From Bacillota bacterium (lineage in GTDB: Bacteria; Bacillota; Clostridia; Acetivibrionales; DSM-1351): DNA of 35,303 bases. Shown in pieces: positions 7,951 through 15,931 of the stretch. The notes under the pieces were generated by a model. The model did not search any database, was not told where the DNA came from, and saw only the letters and a program-made list of their open reading frames with translations. Position 1 is the first letter of the stretch; each line of letters opens with the position of its first letter. The DNA is taken from the NCBI GenBank assembly GCA_023431385.1, contig JAEYWA010000031.1:1-35303 (forward strand), read 5' to 3'. Made by a program: the position numbers and the translations under genes.

Positions 7951-8771
7951 TTAAACAAGCTTCTTTCCCTTATTGGCAGTTACTCTGAATAACCATTCTT
8001 TTACAGCCTCGGTAAACAAGATGTCCTGTTCGATTTGCAGATTATGAGCAGCACTGTCAAGTAAAATAAACGAAGCTCTCGGGTATAATTCAATTATATC
8101 CCAAAGCCCTCTGTACCCTACTACAGAATCCTGTCTTCCTGACAGCATAAGTGTTGGTTTAGTAAAAGGCACTTCTAGTGCGTCAACATCAAAACTCAAA
8201 TCACCCGAATGTTTTCTTAAAAAAGTATAATCAGCAGCCTTTAGCCCTGATAAAACTTCATCTTTGAATCTAGACCAAACCCTTCTATTTTGTAATGTGT
8301 TTATTCCCTTACCCCCAAAATAACTTCTGTCCTCTTCTGTTAAACTATTTAAAAGTTCATCGTCCTTTTCTATTACCTGATATTCTGCCCCACATTCACC
8401 AGCTACTGGACATATTAATAAAAGGCCATCTACAAAAGAAGTACGCTTACTAATTACTCCTCTAGCTAAATAACCACCATAGGATTCGCCCGCTAAACAA
8501 AATGTTCGTTAGGAATCACTGTATCAATAAAGCCAAGAACTATATCCAGCATTTGATCGGAATTATTTATCCACGGTTCTGCTTTAGTTTTTCCCATTCC
8601 AGGTAAATCAAAATAAATACGTTTCCACGAAGCAACTGAAGACTGAAATACTGGCTCCATACAGCCTTTCATCAACCTATGGTCAGGACTCCAACCATGA
8701 ATCATTACAACGGGAGTCCCTTCACCATATATTTCATAGTATACATTAACACCATTTACCAAACATTCCAT
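7951..8771 (-). pseudogene. Alpha/beta hydrolase interrupted by one frameshift
   Basis: The reading starts at ATG 8771 with 'VVMIHGWSPDHRL', the HG oxyanion region, and 'FDLPGMGKT'. It stops at a TAG (8495-8493) just before the nucleophile elbow. Shifting by one base restores an uninterrupted frame from about 8497 to 7951. That frame contains the elbow 'GESYGG' (Ser nucleophile), an Asp in 'SGRQDSVVG' and a His in 'DSAAHNLQ'. All three catalytic residues are therefore present but in two frames. Adding one A to the AAA run at 8495-8497 would give a normal protein of about 273 residues. Substrate is unknown. It may be a recent pseudogene or an error in a homopolymer. GGAGG lies upstream of the start. 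Confidence 0.85.
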
Positions 8772-8814
8772 ATGTAAGCCTCCAACTTAACCCTTTTTAC
8801 TGTTCCTTCACAAT

Positions 8815-8853
8815 CAAAAAACTCCCATTACAACAAAGCTATAATGGGAGTTT
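8815..8853 (-). terminator. Terminator downstream of hfq, possibly bidirectional
   Basis: ACTCCCATTA (8821-8830) pairs perfectly with TAATGGGAGT (8842-8851). On the minus strand it is followed by six T, and on the plus strand by TTTGATTTTT. It lies about 140 nt after the hfq stop, leaving a long structured 3' segment. Confidence 0.8.
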
Positions 8854-8883
8854 GATTTTTACATCTAGTTACTTGTCATTGTA

Positions 8884-8980
8884 ACATATAGTTTATGCCG
8901 AGAACGCAAATAACGCCTGTTTGATACAGAATGCTTTGCCTCGTCAAACGCCTTTAAAACCTATGCGTTATAAACTATGT
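8884..8980 (-). other. Imperfect inverted repeat in the hfq 3' region (possible structured RNA)
   Basis: ACATATAGTTTAT (8884-8896) and ATAAACTATGT (8970-8980) pair over 11 bp with a 2-nt bulge. They enclose about 73 nt that contain a further GTTTGA/TCAAAC pair. The element sits between the hfq stop codon and its terminator. It could be part of the hfq 3' UTR, the body of a small RNA ending at the terminator, or a decayed repeat. No known RNA family is recognised. Confidence 0.35.
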
Positions 8981-8989
8981 AAAGCCTGA

Positions 8990-9232
8990 TTATTCCTTCG
9001 TCTGTTCGTTAAATATCAGGTTAACAACTTTCATAGGGCTTATTGTTGAAATTGCATGCTTGTAAACAAGCTGCTGCTTACCGTCACTGTCAAGAACAAC
9101 TGTAAAATTGTCAAACCCCTTAACCATTCCCTTTAATTGAAATCCATTAGTCAGATATATAGTAACAGCTATATGCTCTTTTCTGACCTGATTTAAAAAA
9201 ATGTCCTGCAAATTGATAGTATTCTTTACCAA
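8990..9232 (-). CDS. hfq: RNA chaperone Hfq
   Basis: An 80-residue Sm-like protein. The Sm1 motif is in 'GFQLKGMVKGFDNFTVVLDS' and the Sm2 motif contains 'YKHAISTI', matching the usual 'YKHAIST'. 'LQDIFLNQVRKE' is the N-terminal helix. Hfq forms hexameric rings that bind small RNAs and mRNAs in the cytoplasm. The start is a TTG (9232) with GGAGAGG 7 nt upstream, giving 'MVKNTINLQ'. It follows miaA, as in many bacteria, but has its own extended -10 promoter in the 157-nt gap. Length is usual for Gram-positive Hfq. Confidence 0.97.
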   Translation of the reverse strand: MVKNTINLQDIFLNQVRKEHIAVTIYLTNGFQLKGMVKGFDNFTVVLDSDGKQQLVYKHAISTISPMKVVNLIFNEQTKE

Positions 9233-9357
9233 AGTAAATCCTCTCCTTTGTTTTATATATAATTACCGGGCTTATCCATATATATGGAAAGCACCCTATG
9301 TACCCCATAATCAATTAGATTGAACGATGAAGACATAACTTATTTTAATTTTACTAG

Positions 9358-9366
9358 ATTATACCA
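9358..9366 (-). promoter_or_regulatory. Predicted extended -10 promoter for hfq
   Basis: On the minus strand TGGTATAAT is a perfect extended -10 element (TGN-TATAAT). It lies about 125 nt upstream of the hfq TTG, leaving a fairly long leader. The -35 region 17 nt upstream (TTTATT) is weak, which is normal for extended -10 promoters. Confidence 0.5.
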
Positions 9367-9389
9367 GCAGATGCAATAAGAATAAAGTA

Positions 9390-10343
9390 CTAAAAACCCG
9401 TAAACTGCGTACTATGGCTTCTTATGTATGAAATAACTGTTTCAATGATATTATTAGTATTTCCAGAATTATCTATACTAAACCATTTAATTTCATCGAT
9501 TCTTTTAAACCATGTGATTTGCCTTTTGGCATATCTTCGTGAATCCCTCTTGATAATTTCTATCGCTTCCTCAAAAGTGATTTCATTTCTCAGGTAGCGT
9601 ATTATTTCCTTGTAACCTATTCCCTGCATTGAGGTTATAGAATCGGCATAGCCTGTTTCTACGAGTTTCTCAACCTCTTTTAAAAGACCGGCTTCAAGCA
9701 TCATATCGACTCTTTTATTAATTCTTTCATATAGTATTTCCCTGTTCCAGGCAAGACCTATGAGAATAAACTTATATTTTGGAGGAACTTCTCTTGACTT
9801 GTCATTATGATAACTAATAGGCTTCTGCGTCTGGTAGTATACCTCTAAAGCCCTGATTACACGCTTGACATTGTTCGGATGAATGTTCTTGGCTGCCACG
9901 GGGTCAACCTGTTTCAGTTTCTCATGAATATAATCCGGTCCATTTTCTTCTGCTTCCCTGCTCAGCTGTTCCCTGAGTTCCCAGTCACTTTCTGTCTCAC
10001 TAAAATTGATATTATTTATCAGTGAACTGATGTATAGTCCTGTTCCCCCTACAACAATAGGCTGCTTTCCCTTATTGAAAATTTCTTCAATATATTTTTC
10101 TGCTAAAGCCTTGAATTTTACAACATTGAATTCCTCACTGGGCAATAGTTCGTCAATCAGATAATGCTTTATACCCTGCATTTCTGCTTCAGTTGGTTTT
10201 GCTGTTCCTATATCCATATATTTATAGGCCTGCATGGAGTCTGCCGATATTATTTCACCGTTAAACCTTTTTGCAAGCTCTATGGATAGATTTGTCTTAC
10301 CGGAAGCAGTAGGCCCTGCTATTACTATTACTTCCCTCATCAT
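9390..10343 (-). CDS. miaA: tRNA dimethylallyltransferase
   Basis: A 317-residue MiaA of typical length. It adds a dimethylallyl group to N6 of adenosine 37 in tRNAs that read codons starting with U. Visible motifs: the P-loop 'GPTASGKTNLS' at about 9-19, 'ISADSMQAYKYMDIGTAKP' (substrate-binding aspartate and GTAKP), 'VVGGTGLYISSL', and 'QITWFKR' near the C-terminus. The product is the substrate of MiaB, encoded at 15908-17344. The ATG is preceded by AAGGA. The gene starts 15 nt after the mutL stop, so mutL and miaA are likely one transcript, as in many Firmicutes. Confidence 0.97.
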   Translation of the reverse strand: MMREVIVIAGPTASGKTNLSIELAKRFNGEIISADSMQAYKYMDIGTAKPTEAEMQGIKHYLIDELLPSEEFNVVKFKALAEKYIEEIFNKGKQPIVVGGTGLYISSLINNINFSETESDWELREQLSREAEENGPDYIHEKLKQVDPVAAKNIHPNNVKRVIRALEVYYQTQKPISYHNDKSREVPPKYKFILIGLAWNREILYERINKRVDMMLEAGLLKEVEKLVETGYADSITSMQGIGYKEIIRYLRNEITFEEAIEIIKRDSRRYAKRQITWFKRIDEIKWFSIDNSGNTNNIIETVISYIRSHSTQFTGF

Positions 10344-10358
10344 TTATCCTTTTCCTTA

Positions 10359-12497
10359 TCATATGATTCGCTTGAACATTTTTTCTATTTCGTATTTTGT
10401 AAGTCTTATAACTGTTGGTCTTCCATGGGGGCAGGTATACCTTGAACCTGCTTGAGACAGCTCGGCAAGCAATTGATCAACCTCACTGTTGTCAAGTTTT
10501 TTGTTAGCCTTGATGGCAGCCTTACAAGCAACGGTATGAATGATTTCATCTGCCAAGGGCGTTGAAACAGGCTTAAGAGATGATAATATTTTATCTGTCA
10601 GCTCCAGAAATACATCCTTCGGAGAGTATCCCTCCAAAAGATATGGTATACCTCTTATTATAATTGAATTATTTCCAAAATCCTCAAATATAAATCCTAT
10701 TTTAGCAAGCAGCTCCTGTTTTGACCTTATTTCATTAAGTTCAAATGCCTGGTACTGGATTACTACAGGTTCCAATAAAAGTTGAGTGGTATTATCCTGT
10801 TCCTCATATTTTACTTTCAGCTTTTCATATATAATTCTTTCATGGGCAGCATGCTGGTCCACCAATACAAGCTCATCGCCGTTCTGGAGGATTATATAGG
10901 TCGAAAACGCCTGTCCGATATATTTCATAGTCATTAGATCAGGAGTGTTTTTGCGAATAGTACTATTATCAACAGTATCAATAGTTACCATACCCGCAAG
11001 GCCTTCATTTTCCTTAATAAACAGGCCCTCGTTAAAAGAATTATGATATGTTTTAGTAACCTCAGACAAGACAGGCTGTGCCGGTGTCTCAGCAACTGTC
11101 TGTGTTGGTACTTCAGCAGCTGTCTGTGTAAGTTCCTGCTTTCCTATATCAGTTCTTGCAAGGGGCCTTAATGCTTCTGTAAACAATTTTATTTCCTGTT
11201 CCTCAGAAGATTTTGCCTCTATATTGCTACCATTTTGTCTTATTTCTTTTTCATGAACATTTGCAAGTACTTTATATTTATCTGCTGCAGAACTCGGGCT
11301 ACTGACTCCAGTCTTCCGAATGTTTGCAACTGTCTCCTGTCTACTGAATGCATCTAACTCTGTCTTTAATTCGCTGACTGTCTTTGTTTCGATACTTCTC
11401 TTTAGTTCACTGCCCAACTCCTCTTGAACATACTCAGGCTTTGGGTCAACATTCTTAAACTTAAATATTTCCCTGTCCTTGTTTGAAACTGTAACTGGAT
11501 TAAAAAGTGTATCAGAGCTCAAGGCTTTGGAAACCGCCATATATATAGCCCTGGACAGATAGCTTTCCTCGGCAAAACGGACTTCTGTTTTAGCTGGAGA
11601 TACATTTGCATCCACCAGAAGGGGGTTAAGTTCAATATTTAAAACAAAGAACGGAAACTTATTCTTCATCAGTATACTACTGTAAGCCTGTTCAACCGCA
11701 TATGAAACAAGTCTGCTCTTAACATATCTTTTATTGATATACAGGGACTGATAGTTTCTGTTCGCTCGTGCGGCCTCAGGTCTTCCTATATAACCGGTTA
11801 TGTTGTACTTGTCATCCTGATAGTTTACCTCCATGAGCTCTTTAATTATTTCTTTCCCATAAATGCTGTAAATGGCGCTCTTTAGGTCATTATTTCCCGG
11901 GGTATGCAGTAAAACTGTTTTACCACTAGACAACCTAAAGGCAATATCGGGATTTCCAAGAGCTATCCTTGAAATTGCATCCGAAATATACCCTGCTTCA
12001 GTTGAGTCCTTTTTCAGGAACTTATACCTGGCAGGAGTATTGAAGAATAAATTTCTGATAATAAATGTTGTGCCGACAGGACATCCTGTCTGCCTAACCT
12101 CTTTAAACATACCTCCACTAATATGTACATACATTCCGTAAGTATTTCCAGCAGCTCTTGTTTGAAGTTCCACTGAGGAAACAGCTGCGATGCTTGCCAG
12201 TGCTTCTCCTCTGAAGCCCATGGTAACAATGGAATCCAAATCTTCAGCACGTTTTATTTTACTTGTGGCATGGCGTTCAAAGGCTATCTCAACATCATCT
12301 TCATCCATTCCGCTGCCGTTATCGGTCACTTTAATGTACGATATCCCACCGTTTTTAATATCTATTGAGATACTTGTTGCACCGGCATCTATTGAGTTTT
12401 CTACAAGCTCCTTAACAACAGAAGCCGGTTTTTCGACCACTTCTCCCGCAGCTATTTTGTTTGAGGTATTCTCGTCCAGTACAATGATGCGTCCCAT
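10359..12497 (-). CDS. mutL: DNA mismatch repair protein MutL (endonuclease type)
   Basis: A 712-residue MutL. The N-terminal GHKL ATPase shows 'ELVENSIDAGATSI', 'DNGSGMDEDD' and 'TMGFRGEALASIAAV'. The C-terminal domain has the metal-binding endonuclease motif 'DQHAAHERIIYE' (547-558), 'ACKAAIK' (657 onward) and 'CPHGRP' (689-694). This MutL should therefore nick DNA itself, as expected in bacteria without MutH. The linker (about 340-500) is poorly conserved. It contains short tandem repeats (TAAEVPTQ / TVAETPAQ, near 11065-11130) that look like slippage products. The ATG has AGGAGG upstream. It lies 101 nt after mutS and 15 nt before miaA. Confidence 0.97.
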   Translation of the reverse strand: MGRIIVLDENTSNKIAAGEVVEKPASVVKELVENSIDAGATSISIDIKNGGISYIKVTDNGSGMDEDDVEIAFERHATSKIKRAEDLDSIVTMGFRGEALASIAAVSSVELQTRAAGNTYGMYVHISGGMFKEVRQTGCPVGTTFIIRNLFFNTPARYKFLKKDSTEAGYISDAISRIALGNPDIAFRLSSGKTVLLHTPGNNDLKSAIYSIYGKEIIKELMEVNYQDDKYNITGYIGRPEAARANRNYQSLYINKRYVKSRLVSYAVEQAYSSILMKNKFPFFVLNIELNPLLVDANVSPAKTEVRFAEESYLSRAIYMAVSKALSSDTLFNPVTVSNKDREIFKFKNVDPKPEYVQEELGSELKRSIETKTVSELKTELDAFSRQETVANIRKTGVSSPSSAADKYKVLANVHEKEIRQNGSNIEAKSSEEQEIKLFTEALRPLARTDIGKQELTQTAAEVPTQTVAETPAQPVLSEVTKTYHNSFNEGLFIKENEGLAGMVTIDTVDNSTIRKNTPDLMTMKYIGQAFSTYIILQNGDELVLVDQHAAHERIIYEKLKVKYEEQDNTTQLLLEPVVIQYQAFELNEIRSKQELLAKIGFIFEDFGNNSIIIRGIPYLLEGYSPKDVFLELTDKILSSLKPVSTPLADEIIHTVACKAAIKANKKLDNSEVDQLLAELSQAGSRYTCPHGRPTVIRLTKYEIEKMFKRII

Positions 12498-12598
12498 AAA
12501 ACCTCCTGATTATTATCCAACATAACATTTTAAGCTATTTTACGATTGATATTTTTGTAACTTTATTATGTAATTTTATTTTGTGATTTAATTTTTAA

Positions 12599-15214
12599 TT
12601 AACTATTCATTTTTCTCTGAAGCTCATACAGAATATTCATGGCATCTATCGGCGTTAGCCTTGAAATATCAATTTTCTTTATATCCTCAAGTACCTCATT
12701 GTGGGCTGACGCTTTAGCAGCAGCCTCGAAAAAGTCCAGCTGACCTTCCACCTGCTTCTTAACCCTGCGTGCCTTCCCATTCTTGTTAATATCAGCAGCA
12801 TCCAGCTCATTAAGAATTTCCTTAGCTCTGTCAATAACAGGCTGAGGCACGCCCGCAAGCCGCGCAACCTGAATACCATAGCTGCCATCAGCACCACCTC
12901 TGATTATTTTTCGCAGGAATATGACATCCTCACCTTTTTCCTTAACAGTTATACAATAATTTTTTATACCAGTCAGCTTTCCTTCCAGTTCGGTAAGCTC
13001 GTGATAATGAGTGGCAAAAAGGGTTCTACAGCCAAGATTTTCCTTGTTAACTATGTATTCTATAACTGCCCATGCTATGCTTAGGCCGTCAAAGGTACTT
13101 GTTCCTCTGCCTATTTCGTCAAGTATCAGCAGACTTCTCTGGCTGGCATTCATAAGGATGTTGGCAACCTCAGACATCTCCACCATAAAGGTACTCTGTC
13201 CTGAAGCCAGGTCATCCGAAGCTCCCACCCTTGTGAATATTCTGTCCACAAGACCGATTTTTGCTGAGGTTGCAGGAACAAAGCTTCCGATTTGTGCCAT
13301 TAACACAATAAGAGCGGTCTGCCTCATGTAAGTGGACTTGCCGGCCATGTTGGGACCGGTAATTACGGCAAGTCTGTCCTCACCCATGTCAAGCACGGTG
13401 TCATTTGGCACAAAGCAGCTTTTTTCTGTCATTTTTTCAACCACAGGATGTCTACCGTCTACAATATGTATCTCATCGGTGGCGGTTACTTCGGGCATAC
13501 AATAGCCTTCTCTATCTGCCACCTCTGCCAGTGAAGCAAGCGCGTCCAATTCAGCAAGCGCCTTTGACGTGCTTTTGATTCTTGTAAGCTGTGCTGCAAT
13601 AGCTTCTTTTACTTCAAGGAATAAGCTGTATTCCAGTTGAACTATTTTTTCCTCTGCCCCTAAAATATTATCTTCAATTTCCTTTAGTTCAGGAGTTATG
13701 TATCTTTCACAGTTTGCAAGAGTTTGTTTTCTTATATATTCCTCAGGTACCAGTGAAAAGTTGGATTTTGTCACTTCGATAAAATAACCGAATACTCTGT
13801 TGAAGCCTACTTTAAGGTTTTTTATGCCTGTCTTTTCCTTCTCCTCGGCTTCAAGTGCTGCTATCCAATCCTTTCCCTGGGTTGATGCCTGCCTGAGCTT
13901 ATCCACCTCGGTATTATAACCTGTCTTTATAATACCGCCCTCCTTAATGGTTACAGGCGGGTCCTCAATAATCGCAGCTTCTATAAGCTGGCAAACATCC
14001 TCCAGATTATCCAGCTGCTCATAGCAATATCTGTTATATTCAGCCTCAAAATCAATCATAATATTTTTAATATATGGAATCTGACCGATAGAATTTCTAA
14101 GAGCTATAAAATCCCGGCAGTTAACACTTCCAAGTACTACTTTACCCATCAGGCGCTCAATATCATAAACTCTGCGAAGCAATTCTCTGATTTCCATACG
14201 AGCCATAAACCTGTTCTTGAATTCGTCAACGGCGTCCAGTCTGAGTTGAATATCTCCTATATTGACCAGAGGTTGTTCTATCCATTTTCTCAGGAGTCTG
14301 CCCCCCATGGAGGTCATGGTTTTATCCAGTACCCACAATAGTGAACCCCGTTTTGACTTTTCTCTCATAGTTTCGGTCAATTCCAAATTTCGACGGGTTG
14401 CCGCATCCAAAATCATATATTCCTCAATGTTATAGGAGTTGAAATTCTGTATATGGCTCAGATTAACCTTTTGCGTCATATCCAGGTACTTTAAAAGTGC
14501 ACCCGATGCGTTAATGGATATATCGTATTCTGACAAATTAAGACTGAGATTTTCAAAATGTAGTTTAAGCGTTTCCTTGGCATTACCATACTCAAAAGCG
14601 CAGTTGTCATAACCCGAGATGTAAATGCTGAAGCGTAGATTCAATAGGTTCAGCAATTCAGTATCCTCGTTGAACTCACTGTTTACTACCAGCTCTGAGG
14701 GCATAAACCTGGCAATTTCATCCATCAGCTTGCCCTTGGTATTTCCCCAGGTTATCCTTGTAGCATAAAAGTCTCCGGTTGTAATATCAACTGCAGCCAG
14801 GCCAAAAAAATTGCCGTTTCTGCAAACTGACATAAGATAATTATTTTTTCTGTCATCAAGCATGGCTGTGTCTGTCACTGTTCCCGGAGTTACAACCCTT
14901 ACAACATCCCTTTTTACTATCCCCTTTGCCAGTGCAGGGTCCTCAACCTGTTCACAAATTGCAACCTTATACCCCTTTGAAACAAGACGTGCTATGTATC
15001 CGTCTGCAGCATGAAAAGGAACGCCGCACATGGGCGCACGTTCCTCCAATCCGCAATCCTTGCCTGTAAGGGTTATTTCAAGCTCTCTAGAGGCGACCTC
15101 CGCATCTCTGAAAAACATTTCATAGAAGTCTCCCAGTCTGAAGAACATTATACAGTCTTTGTATTGGTCTTTTATATTCAAGTACTGCTGCATCATGGGA
15201 GTAACTGTACCCAT
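12599..15214 (-). CDS. mutS: DNA mismatch recognition ATPase MutS
   Basis: A MutS of 871 residues. The mismatch-reading Phe-x-Glu is in 'LGDFYEMFF' (Phe30, Glu32). The clamp and connector regions follow. The ATPase domain has Walker A 'GPNMAGKST' (about 620-628) and Walker B 'LLILDEIGRGTS' (about 695-706). It binds mismatches and recruits MutL, encoded just downstream. Start choice: ATG 15214 is preferred because GGAGG lies 5 nt upstream. An in-frame ATG at 15226 overlaps that ribosome binding site and would add four residues. 'MGTVTPMMQQYL' also fits the usual MutS N-terminus. Confidence 0.97.
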   Translation of the reverse strand: MGTVTPMMQQYLNIKDQYKDCIMFFRLGDFYEMFFRDAEVASRELEITLTGKDCGLEERAPMCGVPFHAADGYIARLVSKGYKVAICEQVEDPALAKGIVKRDVVRVVTPGTVTDTAMLDDRKNNYLMSVCRNGNFFGLAAVDITTGDFYATRITWGNTKGKLMDEIARFMPSELVVNSEFNEDTELLNLLNLRFSIYISGYDNCAFEYGNAKETLKLHFENLSLNLSEYDISINASGALLKYLDMTQKVNLSHIQNFNSYNIEEYMILDAATRRNLELTETMREKSKRGSLLWVLDKTMTSMGGRLLRKWIEQPLVNIGDIQLRLDAVDEFKNRFMARMEIRELLRRVYDIERLMGKVVLGSVNCRDFIALRNSIGQIPYIKNIMIDFEAEYNRYCYEQLDNLEDVCQLIEAAIIEDPPVTIKEGGIIKTGYNTEVDKLRQASTQGKDWIAALEAEEKEKTGIKNLKVGFNRVFGYFIEVTKSNFSLVPEEYIRKQTLANCERYITPELKEIEDNILGAEEKIVQLEYSLFLEVKEAIAAQLTRIKSTSKALAELDALASLAEVADREGYCMPEVTATDEIHIVDGRHPVVEKMTEKSCFVPNDTVLDMGEDRLAVITGPNMAGKSTYMRQTALIVLMAQIGSFVPATSAKIGLVDRIFTRVGASDDLASGQSTFMVEMSEVANILMNASQRSLLILDEIGRGTSTFDGLSIAWAVIEYIVNKENLGCRTLFATHYHELTELEGKLTGIKNYCITVKEKGEDVIFLRKIIRGGADGSYGIQVARLAGVPQPVIDRAKEILNELDAADINKNGKARRVKKQVEGQLDFFEAAAKASAHNEVLEDIKKIDISRLTPIDAMNILYELQRKMNS

Positions 15215-15281
15215 ACTAGCCTCCATTGTTTACAATAAAATCTTTAGATTAATAAATGAATCGTAATCATCACGGTAAAAA

Positions 15282-15382
15282 CCAAGCACGTTCCAGAAAA
15301 ATCGCTTGCGATTTTTAATGCGCGAAGATGCATGATGTATGCACAGAAAGCACTAGCTTGGAAAAAGCCGCTTGTGGCTTTT
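15282..15382. repeat. Cluster of nested palindromes between mutS and the ricA-like gene
   Basis: The 212-nt gap holds several hairpins. AAAAATCGCTTGCGATTTTT (15297-15316) is a perfect palindrome around TT. A second one of the same design, AAAAGCCGCTTGTGGCTTTT, is at 15363-15382. TGCAT/ATGCA lies between them, and CCAAGC (15282-15287) pairs with GCTTGG (15356-15361) around the first group. The shared 'CGCTTGYG' core suggests related elements. They could act as terminators in either direction or be a dispersed intergenic repeat. Confidence 0.6.
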
Positions 15383-15426
15383 GTATAGGCAAAAAGCGAC
15401 ATGTTAGTACTCTGTTTGTTTTGCCT

Positions 15427-15813
15427 TTAGCCCTTGCAGCCGCCTCCGCAGGTCTTGCACTTATCGTCAGAACAGGTAGGCTCTCCTGTTATTGAGAAAA
15501 TAATGATATCGTTTACCTTTTTCATCAAAGCTTCAAGATTGGCTTTTGCTGTTAAAAAATCAAAAGTAACAGGATATTCATTAATTTCCTTTTGCTTTTC
15601 CAGCAATTTCTGTTTTGCTTCATCAATACTATCGGCAGCTGCATTTTCTCTTGTTTTTTTAACAAGGTCAATTTGCAGCTGCTTGTACTCATTCATAAGT
15701 GTAGTAGATTTAGAGTCAGACTGCATTGCAGCCTCAGTATTTTTATATGCTTCCATTTCCTTGGAATTAGCCATCAATAATCCAAGTTCTCTTGCCTTTT
15801 CTGTTATGTCCAT
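15427..15813 (-). CDS. ricA: YlbF/YmcA-family regulator, probable RicA
   Basis: A 128-residue, largely helical protein of the YlbF/YmcA family ('DITEKARELGLLMANSKEME', 'YKQLQIDLVKK'). It lies between miaB and mutS, the place of ymcA (ricA) in Bacillus subtilis, which favours RicA. There RicA, RicF and RicT form a complex that binds Fe-S clusters and helps mRNA maturation with RNase Y, biofilm formation and sporulation. The C-terminus ends in a cysteine-rich tail (C-x4-C-x2-C-x3-C in 'CSDDKCKTCGGGCKG'), suited to cluster binding. Start ATG 15813 has GGAGA about 6 nt upstream; the longer reading lacks a good site. RicA versus RicF cannot be settled from sequence alone. Confidence 0.8.
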   Translation of the reverse strand: MDITEKARELGLLMANSKEMEAYKNTEAAMQSDSKSTTLMNEYKQLQIDLVKKTRENAAADSIDEAKQKLLEKQKEINEYPVTFDFLTAKANLEALMKKVNDIIIFSITGEPTCSDDKCKTCGGGCKG

Positions 15814-15883
15814 TTTCGTCTCCAATCTGCTGCTATTCAGCATGGTTATAGTCTTATATTATTTTTGCCGGTCACTTTATGTG

Positions 15884-15931
15884 TTATTGTTACTGAACTA
15901 TTTTATGCTATTGTTGCTGAACTATTTTGCC
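15884..15931. repeat. Imperfect 24-bp tandem duplication across the miaB stop codon
   Basis: Two adjacent 24-nt units (15884-15907 and 15908-15931) share TATTGTT-CTGAACTATTTT and differ at about five positions. The second unit encodes the last MiaB residues and its stop. The first repeats them just beyond the stop codon, a likely slippage duplication. Confidence 0.75.

Noticed and set aside
15240..15426. CRISPR array or tRNA in the mutS-ricA gap
   Set aside because: The repeats are palindromes of different length with no regular spacers, and no cloverleaf can be drawn.
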